A stretch of 64,000 nucleotides of DNA, taken from positions 18,600,001-18,664,000 of the forward strand of contig JBHGNT010000007.1 of the NCBI GenBank assembly GCA_043228905.1, written 5' to 3'. The stretch is from Azolla caroliniana. Its lineage: Eukaryota; Polypodiophyta. The position numbers and the translations under genes were made by a program. The notes under the pieces are model-generated. The model did not search any database, was not told the origin of the DNA, and saw only the letters and a program-made list of their open reading frames with translations. The stretch's first letter is position 1. Each line of letters opens with the position of its first letter. Positions 25,881-37,794 of the stretch are shown here, in pieces.

Positions 25881-28369
25881 TTACGAGTTGTGGAGTTTAC
25901 TCAGTGTTGTATTATCACCTATCGGCTTAGATGCATTTGAAGATGATCCGTGCCTTTCAACGAAAAATTCATATTCATATTTTGGTGGTAGTCTCCTTGT
26001 AAATCTCTCTCTTGAGTCATGAGAAGAGTCACACCCATCTATACTATCTCTTCGACGAAATGATCCAACAGAGTCTGAAACTTTGGCAGCTCTGTTTCCA
26101 CAATTCCGGTCTCGTAATGTTCTAAGAATGAGCATCTTCAGTAAATTCATGACTTGAACTGCGTGCATTAGAGCAATCAAAGGATCTGATACCTGCACAA
26201 CATGAAGATATTTTGAGGACACAAAACATCCAAATATGAAAGCGTCTTCAAGGAAAGCTGTATTGATATTCCAACCTGGGTCATATTGGGAGCAAAGACC
26301 ATGGCTATATTGTGGGCATTCATCTTGTTAAAATGCTCCTCATGGACTACATCCGCCATCAAGTTGATTCCCCAATCCAATAAACCTCTTTCCATGGGTG
26401 GTAGAGTCTTCATAAGGGTAATTGCTTGCTCTTCACTATTACATTGCATGACTTGATCAGGAGAAAGACTGTCTAGCACACCCCTTGGCAGCTCCCTGAA
26501 CCAGGCCTATAAACGTATCCAAAAGGAAGCATTAAGAGGTCTGCAAGATGTAGACATAGATGTAGATGTAGATATGTCTTATGTATACATAGGTTTGTGT
26601 ACATATATATGTGCCTACGTAAGCATATAAAAATCATTTAAGAGCTCTATATTTCATTGGAATGTTCTCTGCAGTGTAATGGGGCAAACCTTGATCATCC
26701 CAGCCAAACAGTGTACATCAACATTGTGAGGTACAACACCATGGTTTAATTGACTTCTCACATGCTCTTCTTGACTGTTCTCGGCGTTTATTCGGAATAT
26801 TCCTTCAGCCTGTTAGTTAGCAGTAGCTACGACAGATTAGAGCCATGATGAAAAGCTAGTAAATAAACACAGGCTAGCTACCACCTTATCAACCAAAAAA
26901 CATAGACAATCTTGGAATGAGGCAAATTACTAGCTAGCACCTTATCCGCAAAAACAATGGTTTTCTTGAACTGATACTTAGATGAAACAACATACCCTAA
27001 GCCCTTTCTTGTCATACAATCTTTCTTGTAGAAGTAGCAATATCGTAGGGACACTGTTGCCTTTTCGATCATAAGAGCACTGCATCGACTGGGCCGAAAC
27101 TCCAAATGCACTAACACTGCCACAAAGTAGAGGTTCCACCATCAAGACCAGATTATTTTGAGCTGTAGTATGCCTTAGTATCCAAAAATCCAAGACCTTT
27201 GCTGTTATTTCATAAGTCTTCAAATATTGATGAAATTATTTATTTGACAAATATCTGCATCCTAGATTTGTTGAAATTTTTAGTACTGAATCATTCCAAA
27301 TTTCTTGGTGGTGCCTGATGCTTGTATATCTTCTATTTCATAACGCAACAATCTTTTATTTTTTTAACAATGCAATGCTGATTTTTGGGTCTGTTTCTCG
27401 CCTATTTAGATTGCTGAAGATGATTTTGAGGCAATAAAATAAAAGTCATAAGCCACATATGCATGCTACTTGGAAGAGAAAGTAGAAGTACCTTGCACTC
27501 GGAGCTATTCTTGGGACCTGCATCTGGAACTCAGCAGGCAAGCCAAGAAAGCCATTAAACCGGTCAAACGTGACATGAGCAATATGCCGGACATCAGTCG
27601 GCCGCCCAATGTCCATCTTGATGTCATCGGGAGAGCCTTTACAAGAGAGACCGGACCTTCGGAGTGCATCGAATACAAATGCCACCACAGAAAGCTCTAC
27701 ATCTTCTTCATCCCGGCGGAGTTTGAGGTTGCGAGCCCGAGCTTCCTTTTGGTTCATTTCTCCTTGTTGCGGCAATGACATGACTTTGTTATCTGAAGCT
27801 TCATAGTCTTTCATTTCCCCCTGTTGTGGTGATAATAACACCACTTTGGAATCCAAACCACCCGGCACTTCTCGGTTGCTCTCTTCTGGCTGTGGTAATA
27901 CTGTTAGATTCCCATCCAAAGCTACTTTCTGGTTTTCCTGCAATTGTGGCAACAATACCACCTCAGGATCCGAAACCAGCCTTTGGTTCCCTTGTTGCGG
28001 CAATACCACCTTCTGCTCCCAAACCATTTTCCTGCTTTCTCTCCATGGCAATACAACCTCAGGATCCGAGAATAATTCTCTTTGCTTCAATTCTCCTCTG
28101 GGAGTTACTATTTGAAGATCAGATGAAACCACTCTTTGGTTCACCCTTTTTTGTGGTGATATCAACTCACATTTGATGCTCATGTTGAATGTTTCAGGCC
28201 GAGATGTAAATACAGGAGAATCCATGGCAATTGCTAATGGGGGCTTTCTATGGAAGTCATCTGAGTCCTTTATAGAGGTTCTTCTTCGGCATGGTGGGGA
28301 GGACGACGATTCGGGGTCGTGATTTCCATTCCTACAGAGTACCTGAGAAGAAGAAAACACCTCTGTCAT
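25881..28369 (-). CDS. ROPGAP: ROP GTPase-activating protein with CRIB motif
   Basis: Plant ROP GAPs switch off ROP/RAC small GTPases at the plasma membrane, where they shape polar growth. Coding exons, in gene order, are 27492-28369, 26996-27116, 26690-26809, 26276-26506 and 25881-26192: 553 residues with consistent phases. The CRIB motif begins near residue 252 (MDIGRPTDVRHIAHVTFD), where plant RopGAPs carry it, directly before the GAP domain. The GAP domain covers about 293-470, with AFGVSAQSMQCSYD, then GIFRIN (probable arginine finger Arg339), then MNAHNIAMVFAPNMTQ. The basic, Ser-rich tail ends FVERHGSSSNAS. The N-terminus is longer than I expect for the family (roughly 330-500 residues in total) and holds seven imperfect repeats around a VVLPQQ core. 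The start is the first ATG of the open frame. Confidence 0.93.
27737..28123 (-). repeat. Repeated segment in the ROP GAP N-terminus
   Basis: Residues 83-211 consist of about seven diverged units of 16-21 residues around a core like SDPEVVLPQQ followed by Gln/Glu/Asn/Lys-rich spacers. Examples are SDPEVVLPWR, EQKVVLPQQG, SDPEVVLLPQ, LDSKVVLLSPQQG and SDNKVMSLPQQG. This is a low-complexity, probably disordered expansion ahead of the CRIB motif. Confidence 0.75.
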
Positions 28370-28803
28370 GTCTTTTGATTCTTCTTCTGCTGCTGCTGCT
28401 GCTTCTTTTCCGTCGAGAAAAAAATGTGAAGGATTGATGAAATTCTTGGTGATGTCCAGCAGGATTTCTCTGGAACCTGAAGAAGCCAGAAAAGAAAAAG
28501 AAAAACAGAGGTTTCAAAATTTACTTTCTAGCATGATAGCTATGGAGAAAAGAAAGGTCGAATTGCTCATGAAAAGAAAAAACAAAGAAACAGTATTTAG
28601 ACAGGGGAAAGAAACGTGAGAAGAAATGCATTGCATACAGAAGCAGAATTCAACAAAGGAATCCAAAATGAGGAAGAATTGCAACGGTAAGAATTAGCAC
28701 AGAAAGCAAAATTGGAAAGAAAGCGGCTCCTTGAGAAAATACTTTAGTTGTGTCAATGAGAAGAAAGCGATGGCTAGGATTATGGTTAAACTTCAGGCCA
28801 ACA

Positions 28804-28854
28804 GTAGAGATTAGGGTTAGGAACTTATACGTCTTAGAAAACCCTAATCTCTAC
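28804..28854. repeat. 15-bp perfect inverted repeat with telobox-like arms
   Basis: GTAGAGATTAGGGTT at 28804-28818 is the exact reverse complement of AACCCTAATCTCTAC at 28840-28854, with a 21-base loop. It lies about 440 bp upstream of the ROP GAP start and could form a hairpin. Confidence 0.85.
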
Positions 28855-28949
28855 ATAAAAAAAAACTTGGTGGAAGTGGGGAAAAAGACGTTCGGGGGTT
28901 AAGAATGGACCGTGATAACCTCAGTATCTTGATTGTCAAGACAGAATAA

Positions 28950-29175
28950 GAAACCCATTAGGGTTAGGGTTAACGAAAACCTTCGGGAAGAAAGGTCTTA
29001 GGGTTATGATTGCGGTTCGGAAACACTCGCAAAAAATAGAAGGGAAAAAGATTAGGGTTAAGGATAGGATGAGGGTTAGAATTGCATTAGAGTTAGGGTT
29101 TGCGGCGAGAGTTAGGGTTTGGAAACCTTGGATAGAGATTAGGGATGATGGATTAGGGATTAGGGATGCAGGAAA
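28950..29175. promoter_or_regulatory. Cluster of TTAGGG / telobox-like motifs
   Basis: About ten TTAGGG or GGGTTAG units are scattered here. On the minus strand they read as AAACCCTAA-type teloboxes, which in plants often lie in promoters of growth-related genes. The block is upstream of the ROP GAP and may belong to its promoter. The units are not in continuous array, so I do not call it a telomere remnant. Confidence 0.5.
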
Positions 29176-29257
29176 CTCACCGTTGTGTGCAGGAAATCGC
29201 TTGTGTTTGCGAAGATCCATGAGGCAAAGAAGCCGAGAGGAGTTTCAAAGAAAGAAA

Positions 29258-29260
<3 letters not shown>

Positions 29261-29300
<40 letters not shown>

Positions 29301-29830
29301 TGTGTGTGTGTACCTGCTACTGGTCCTGCTGGGCTGGAGGCGGCGGACCTTTGGAGGCCTCTCAACCTCTTTCTCTTCTTTCTTTCTTTCTCAGTCTGTT
29401 TGAATGACAGAGAAAAGCAGAGACACAGACACAGAGGGGTATAGACTCTAGAGAGAGAGAAGAGAGAGAAAGATAGAGAGAGAGAGAGAGAAGAGAGTAA
29501 TCAGGAAGAAATAGTTGGGTCTGGCTAGTTTCTAAATGCACCACCATCACCATCTCTCTCTCTTCTCTCTCTTCCCTCTCTCTTCTCTCTTTCTTTAACT
29601 TCTCGTTCTTCTCAAGAATTTAAGTGTGAGTGTAGTAATGGCTGACTACTGACTGGCGGGTTTAATTAACCAGAAAAGCAGAGAGAGATTTATACATACA
29701 TACATACATACATATACAGTCACAAAGGAAAATACACAGCAGAAGATGAGAGAGAATGAGAATTAGAGCGATGATGATGATGGATGGGGGGGGGCTCTGT
29801 TCTGCTCTGCCACGCTGGGGAAGAGAGAGA

Positions 29831-29861
<31 letters not shown>

Positions 29862-30014
29862 GTGTGCAGGCTGCAGTAACTAAATTCGCTGAAAGGAAGA
29901 TTCAAAATCCATGAATAACCAACCCTGACGTCCTCCCATTAGTAGAGTGTACCCTACACACACACACACAGGCATCCGAGAGAGAGAGAGAGAGGGATGC
30001 AGAGGAGAGAGAAT

Positions 30015-30063
<49 letters not shown>

Positions 30064-30155
30064 AGAGTATGACAGTGGCAGGGGAGGAGAGAGAATGTAG
30101 AGAGGGACTGAGAGAGAGTGTGTGTGTGAGACAGAGGCAGGGCAGGAGAGAGAAT

Positions 30156-30194
<39 letters not shown>

Positions 30195-30199
30195 CAGGG

Positions 30200-30236
<37 letters not shown>

Positions 30237-30928
30237 CAGGGGAGGAGAGAGAATGTAGAGAGGGACTGAGAGAGAGTGTGTGTGTGAGACAGAGGCAGGG
30301 CAGGAGAGAGAATGTAGAGAGAGAGAGAGAGAATGACAGAGGCAGGGGAGGAGAGAGAATGTAGAGAGAGAGTATGACAGTGGCAGGGGAGGAGAGAGAA
30401 TGTGACTGAGAGACAGGGGAGGAAAGGGAATGTGACTGAGAGACAGGGGAGGAGAGAGAATGTAGAGAGAGAATGACAGAGGCAGGGGAGGAGAGAGAAT
30501 GTGACTGAGAGACAGGGGAGGAAAGGGAATGTGACCGAGAGACAGGGCAGGAGAGAGAATGTAGAGAGGGACTGAGAGAGAGAGAGTGTGTGTGTGTGCG
30601 TGTGTGTGAGACAGAGGCAGGGCAGGAGAGAGAATGTAGAGGGAGAGAGAGACTGAGACTGATTAAAGAGAAGGGTTTATTTTTTTTGGGGGGGAGGGGG
30701 AGACAGAGAGACAGTTAAAAAGAGAGGGAATTGAGAGTGACACATAAACCAGAGAGAGAGAGAGAGAGATTCAAATTTCAAACTCATTTGAGCTTCAGAG
30801 AGAGAGAGAGAGAGAGAAGGGAAGATAATTAATGAACAGAAAGAGACACTTCTGATTGAGGCTTTCAGATTAGTGTGTTTGTGTGTGTGTGATAGATAGA
30901 CAGATAGATGGATGTGTGTGTGTGTCAG

Positions 30929-30959
<31 letters not shown>

Positions 30960-31017
30960 TAGAGAGAGAGAAGGATAGATATGTAGATAGATGGGTGTGT
31001 GTGTGTGTGTGTGTTTG

Positions 31018-31053
<36 letters not shown>

Positions 31054-31120
31054 ATAGATGTTTAACATTAGATAGATAGATAGATAGATAGATGTTTGTA
31101 GTGTCCATAGAGAGGCCAAT
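29261..31120. repeat. Long GA-rich microsatellite and minisatellite block
   Basis: (GA)n runs lie near 29261-29296, 29827-29862, 30018-30060, 30158-30192, 30208-30234 and 31025-31050. They alternate with CATA, GATA and GT/CA repeats and with a minisatellite based on GGCAGGGGAGGAGAGAGAAT. A segment of about 90 bp at 30079-30167 recurs almost exactly at 30237-30330. Long Arg/Glu or Ser/Leu frames through this block are repeat artefacts. The left end may overlap the ROP GAP promoter or leader. Confidence 0.9.
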
Positions 31121-31394
31121 ATTGAGTGAGCCATAGGACCTAAGTACAAAAGAAAGTTATGTTGATGTGTGTGTGTGTGTGTCTCCTTCCTATCTAATAA
31201 CAACAAATGGATTAGATGCGGGGGAGGGGAAAAGAAAGCATATCTGAGCATTCCTTGGATGGTTTAGAGTAAGAGTGAGCAAACGAACGAACACATGGTT
31301 TGGTTTTAGGATGCGGAGGTCTGAATGAGTGTAGATAATGTCACAACGTGAGCAAAGTCCAACACAAAGCTTTTCATGGTTTGTGTTTGTGTGT

Positions 31395-31452
31395 GTGTGT
31401 TTGTGTGTGTGTGTCTGTCTGTCTGTCTGTTTGCACACACACACAAACACAC
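31395..31452. repeat. Perfect 19-bp GT/CA inverted repeat
   Basis: GTGTGTTTGTGTGTGTGTG at 31395-31413 pairs exactly with 31434-31452 across a 20-base loop made of TCTG units. Both the TTT interruption and the run lengths are mirrored. Confidence 0.85.
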
Positions 31453-34351
31453 GTGCAAGCATATGTAAAGTTGATCTCTTGGACTTCGAGAACTTTGCTA
31501 ACCAATGTTGGAATTGAGCGTGCATCTTGTAGTTGAGAGAGAGTGTGTGTGTGTGTGTGTGCACAACAATATATGTACTTTTGTGGCTGGTGGATAAGAG
31601 GATAAACCCCCTTTGAGAATTCAAGTGTTTTGATGACTTACACACATGTTTTGAGTTCTCGGTAGAGATTGGTTGGGATGTCGTAGGATAATGGATAAGC
31701 TCGCCTTTTGTTTAATTTTGGATTTCAGATTTATAGGGATTTGTTTATATGGATAGTATTGGCCATGATGGAGTAGCTTTGTCTTTTCTATGGATAATTG
31801 AAGCATTGGGGTTAGTTTAGGTTTAAGGATTTCACGATTCGTTTTCATCTATAATGGGTCATGAGAAATGGAGGGAGAGGCTTCAATAACAACATATCCT
31901 TGAAACATAGTGAAACCACACATAAAAAGAGAGGAAAGATGGACGTGGAAAGAAAGAGGGCATAAACCAGAAGAGAGACAATATACGAATGGATGGGTAG
32001 ATTCTATTATTGTCCTTGGTGATCAAATATGACCAACGAACCAAGTGTGAGACATTATCATGTAGTAGCACGTGCTTTAGAGCAAGACATACCAAAAGGA
32101 GTGTTTCAAAATTGAAACCTTGTATCGAGTTGAGCTTTCGAGACATAAGTTTAACCAACGCATAGAGAGAGAGAGAGCGAGACAGAGGGATACGAATAAA
32201 AAGAGGGACAAGAAAGTGCAAGAACGGACAATTCAAAATTCAAACTTTGTGAGGAACGGAGCTTTCCACTGAAAAGTGAATTTCAAGGGCACATCTTTTA
32301 AGGATTACAGGGTTGTATTCAGAGGGATCGTTGACATCAAGAATTTTCTAGGGTTATTGGTTTATTCAAATGGATTATGGACATGAGAGCGCAAGGGTTT
32401 AAGGTTCAGTTAGTTTGTATACTCGAATTGCGTATATCTCATTGAGGAGATTTCAAGGATTTAGGGTTTTATTCATACTACAATACATGTCATGAGAACC
32501 AAGTTTGACAAAGAACAATAGCATCATGGAACCTTTACCAATTGTTCTTATGTAGATAATGTGGCAACTCATCCTACATGTACACATGCATCATAAATTT
32601 GTTAGCCAAAGATCACGTGCAACACAAAATATTGAAAATTCTATTGAAAACAATCTAATCTCTAGTAAAAATTCATTTGTAAGTGAGAACAATTGACTTG
32701 ATACACTCCATGACATTTCAATGTTCTCTAGAAATAAGCACTCATGGACAAATTCTATCAAATCTCGAGGAATAAACTTATGGTATGTGTACATGCATCA
32801 TGCAAGCTCGATCAAAGATGGATTATGCAAAATGTGATTGTGGGCGTGACAAGATTTAAAGGGTTTGATGATAGCCCTATGTTGCATATATATAGCAGCA
32901 CTGCAAAAACTTTTATCCGAGAAAAACATTGATTGTCTTTGTTGGGAATAAAGTTAGAGAAGGAGAGAGAATGAAAGCCTTTCATATTTGAGAGCACCCA
33001 TATTTCGATTGGTTGGTTCATTCATATGGGTAGGGGACATCTTTGTTAAGGAGGTGATATTGTGATATTGTGCTTGATTTGTGGTTCATCAAGTCCAATT
33101 ATTTGAATTCCTTCCATTGTGTGTGAGATTGTTAAATGTTTATGAATGTCAAGGATGATGCGGGTAAGACAACTAGGTGATGACCCTCCCATGAACTTCT
33201 TTTCAATCCTAGTCTTTGTGCAAGAAGATTGTGCGGCATGAATATGGATGATTCTCCTTCTTCAAGCTCATTGAATGAAATTAATCAAACTATATATTCA
33301 TACCTACACGTGTCATAGATATACATGAGATGGAAGCTTTATTTTCCTTTGTCTTAAGGGGGATAGTTAATGGGCAATAAAAAATCCCAAGAATTCTAAA
33401 CCTCGAATTGAAGAACGAGATTATCGTTTCCAAGAATATTATTTAGTTCTTTACATAAAAAGAAGGCAAGAAAATCCTCGAGTCGGTAGTAGTATTTCAT
33501 TTTTGTTTGGCATAAGAGCAGAACCAAATACCTTCAATCTGCTTAGTTTGGTGGATCATCCTTCAACACTTAGTGGCAAGAATGGATACCAAATTGACAA
33601 TGATGTTCATCATCGTTATTGACATTAATCATTTAAGTATATAGTCATTCACCATGCGGTTTTTGCTAACCAAATATCTGTAGTTTTAGATACTTCATTT
33701 ACTCCTTTTACGGCCACACACCATGTGAATGACCAACATGTAAAAACGTAAATATTACCATAGTTACTTAGAAACTTTCCCAAGAGAGATGTGGCAAGAT
33801 GCATGTCTATAGGGCGAACACATCAACAATTAATTTTTAACAATAACAAAATAAACAACATTTTTATTTGCACAATCATAATGAAGGAATGTAAATAGAA
33901 TAACAAGAATATAAATAGAATGACAAAAAGATACAACTTAATCATATATGGAATCTAAATATCGTGAAAGTACAAATGTATTAAATTATGATGTTCCAAG
34001 TCAACCATCGGTACGAGTTACCATAACGATTAGAGGGAGTTCAAGGCAATCAGTAAAACATACGTGGGCGTTGAATCTAGATGCAACGGCTATTCTATGT
34101 TTAAGAGTTCTAGTATTCCACATCACGTTGATGCTAAAGGTACTGATTGTCATTGAGATTGTGCTTGAGTAAGGTTCATGATATATTGCCGCTCTAGTTG
34201 TATGTTCATTTTGACAAAACATGCTCTTGCAATACTAGCAATCTTGGGTATAATTTTGTGTTAATATTACCAAAGGTATGATGATACGTCCAATTTATAG
34301 CCATTGTTCAAACAATTTATAGATGCCAATATAAAAAGAACCCATCAAATT

Positions 34352-34581
34352 ACAATTGCCATATATACTAACATAACCATGTGTCAACGCTATTTTCACC
34401 TTCTCAAAAATCCTAAAACGTGTTCACGATTGTTACTCGGCCTCTCAACTGCAACATTTCACATATACAGTTGCCATATATAATAACATAACCATGCATC
34501 AACGCTATTTGTACCTTCTCAAAAATCCTAAAACGTTTTCAAGATTGTTACTTGAGCTATCAACTACAAAGTTCACATATA
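34352..34581. repeat. 115-bp tandem duplication
   Basis: Two copies, from about 34352 and 34467, share TTGCCATATATA, ACATAACCATG, TCAACGCTATTT and CCTTCTCAAAAATCCTAAAA with moderate divergence. Confidence 0.85.
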
Positions 34582-34920
34582 AAGAACTTGTTACGTGTAT
34601 TTAACCATATAGATATGCATATCGTTTTATGAATTTGTATTTTTTCGGTATTGGATGTACTTATATTGGTTGCATGCTTTGCACTATTGTGGGGGATGAA
34701 TTTGCATATTCTTTGTATAAATATTCTCATGGTGGCACCCACACGATTGTATATGCACACTTTTGTTTTACGTTATTTTATACAAAATCCATGTCAAGGT
34801 GACAAGTTGCACTTCATTTTGTATGTTTTAGGAGAAGAGTTGATCACTCCAAATCCATGGTGGGTGCTAACGAAGTATTGCCTCTTTATCACCTCACAAT
34901 GATGATACATCACACACATG

Positions 34921-35145
34921 CAAACTCATAACAATCCCTTCTTAACTAAACCCTGTAAAGTAATAAATTGATGATGTCCTAATTGACCATTTGTAGGTTG
35001 GACATTTTGTCAATACAAACATTATGATGGTGCAAACTCATAACGATCCCTTCTTAACTAAACCCTGTAAAGTGATAAATTGTTGATGGTCCTAATTGAC
35101 CATTTGTAAGTTGCACATTTTGTCAATACCAACATTATGATGGAT
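34921..35145. repeat. 112-bp tandem duplication
   Basis: Copies beginning CAAACTCATAAC at 34921 and 35033 share CCCTTCTTAACTAAACCCTG and TCCTAATTGACCATTTGTA and differ at only a few sites. Confidence 0.9.
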
Positions 35146-37794
35146 TGTGAACTGTTATTTGAATTTGTATATTTAATGTGAAAGTTTACTATTTTTTTAC
35201 AATTATCGATAAATTAAGTGTTAGATGTGAGAATGAAGGTTTTTGGGAAGTATACAAGTATGCATATACGAATATGGGTTTATGCTTGTATAAATATGCC
35301 TAGTATGTAGAAATGGAAATAAGTTGATGATTGATTAAGTTGAGTCACATCTAAATGCATACCAATGACATTCAGGAAACTAGGTAGTTGAAGGTTAAGT
35401 CTTCAAATGAAAGAATTAGTTAGAAGAATGTAGACCAATGGTCGATGTCGTAAGGATAAGACTTTGGCGTATGAGATTGGCGTGAATAAGCAAATAACTA
35501 GGTTGGAGCGACCTAAGATTAGAACGTAATATGAAGATTTTTGCACATTAGAGGAACACTAATGTAAAACCCTAAACAATCATAAAAACCTTAATGTTAT
35601 TACGAAAGGGGTGATATAATTTTTGAAATTAGAATATAGAAAAACATTTCAAGATATAAGACAACACACATCTATGTGTAATATTGTTCTCATTATTACA
35701 AGGGACTTGAATGGTTAGCCAGCCATAATGTGCTCATGGGTGTACTTATATCACTTTGATAAGTAACCTAAAGTAAATCGATGGAATATTTTCACCTAGA
35801 AAGAGAAACTATGATGTTTCTTACTTGAGTTGGGTCAAGGTTACATACAGCTTATTATTTTTCTTTTCTTGGGAAAGGTGCCAAAGTAGTTAGTTAGCTT
35901 ACCTAATGATGGATGAAAGATCTTCCCTTACCCACACATGAACTCACATATGCCTCAAGAGTCATGGGTCCAATCTCATAGTCAAGTCAAGTTTCAAATG
36001 GTTGGTGTCATTCACAATGAGGTGAATTTTGAAATCGGGCAATCTTTACTTTTGATGGCATCACCCCTACCATCCTCCAATTTTGAGAAAACAATAGCAT
36101 GACCGCATAAGAAAGTGATAATCAAAACGCCCAACTGAGCATAAAATTAACTTACTAACCACTGTTTGATTTGGTGATCAAATGTCGTAATTGGACAAGC
36201 TCTCCATGATATGAATTAACCTACTACTACTTACTTAAGCAGCATTAATTAATAAATATTTTACTCAGGCTCCCACTAGCTATGCTAACAAATGTTGCAA
36301 TAAACTCTATCACACAATTAATTGATTACTAATCTCTAGTTAGTAAGTATTTTGCATGCAATAATCTAGCATTCAAATATAGAACCATTAAGGATAAACT
36401 AGCAAATTAATCACTGCTTTAATAAATATTTTAATTGATATATTTGAAGGCTGCAGAGCATATAACTAAGCTACTAAACAGAAACGTTTTCCATTCAATC
36501 CTAGTCAAGGACCCCTAAATGAATAACAATCCACCAGTCCCTAAGTATTTTGGTATGGCTCTAATAAACTCCTCGTCAAAAGTTGTAATCAAGTCTCCTC
36601 TAGTATCGAACAAAATCATTGCAAAATGTTCATAGAGAAACAGGCATACTTTAATTTGAAACCCAAGATAGTATTGCATTGAGAGCTCCACAATAAGCAT
36701 TTCCTAGTGCCAAGCAAATTGAGGCAGCTAGGATGCTTGCATTTCAGTTTCGAACCTAATTGTACATGATACTAGACATTGAAATATAATATCACAAATC
36801 TTAAATCTTCCACTAACTGGCTTGTGCAATGTATTGGCCTACCAGTAATAAAAACACTCTCTAAGGCTCTGAGACTGATGAGAGAAGAATGGTTAACTCA
36901 ACAATGACAGCCCAGCACTCAATTTGTGGCATGTTAAAATAATATTTATGCTCAAAATTATGCTGTTGCAAACCTTGTGAAGAATAACACTTGTTTTTGT
37001 GATATGGAAAAATAGAAACCCAAAATGAAGCAAATGCTATTTAATGCTCCTTTTGTCAATCAGATTGAAGTAGGCCTTTTTTATGACGGCCAACTTCATT
37101 AGAACACAGAAAAGGATATCGAAGGTCATGTTGATCATTATATACTTCAATAATTTACATACAGAGAACATACAACACCTACTTCCCATTTCCCAACATC
37201 AGAACTTGATACATTTGTCGTGTAGAAATGTTCAAATAGTATATGACAGACTGTTCATTTGTTGATTCAGACTAGAAGAAGCTATGCTTTTATAGTCCAT
37301 ATCATTAACTGGGTTCACAGCCATGAGACCCATCAACCATATGAATCAACTCCCTCATTCTACAGCCACAATAACATGATCAGCTTTTGATATTTCTGTG
37401 AAGGCATTGATTTGGGTGAGTACAATTTAATCATTCCTCGATATGAAATATCTTTAGTTGCATTATAAATGCTCAATCTCGAGCTTATATATCTACAAGA
37501 AACTTCTATCACCCCTCTTCTTGCATCACAGGAGAAGCAGATGATGTTATGACATACAACTGAGCAGTTGACAGAACTTCAGGGGTAGCAATGGGATATC
37601 TTTGATGCAAGAGATATCTTCACTAGTATATATTTGAGTTTTTTCAGCAGCTATTTATTTATTGGCTTGTGAAAAAAAACAGAAAAACAATGAGCTATGC
37701 TATATATCATGAAGGGCCTACTTTCCTAGCTAAGAAATGTAAGAAACATAAAACCTGGGCGAATAGGTTTTTGATAATGATTTTGACGACATGT

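Larger units (their letters stand above)
31150..37794. other. Gene-free spacer between the ROP GAP upstream region and the MED23 end
   Basis: About 6.6 kb of AT-rich DNA without a frame I can assign. It contains a CA/GT hairpin at 31395-31452 and two tandem duplications (34352-34581 and 34921-35145). MED23 3' UTR probably occupies its right end. Confidence 0.5.

Noticed and set aside
28950-29175. Interstitial telomere
   Set aside because: The TTAGGG-type units are scattered and interrupted, and the plant repeat TTTAGGG is not arrayed head to tail.
30069-31108. Long Arg/Glu-rich and Ser/Leu-rich frames
   Set aside because: They are translations of GA, CA and ATAG microsatellites.
33480-33530. 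Primer-site-like GGCATAAGAGCAGAACC
   Set aside because: It is too diverged from TGGTATCAGAGC and no gag-like sequence follows.
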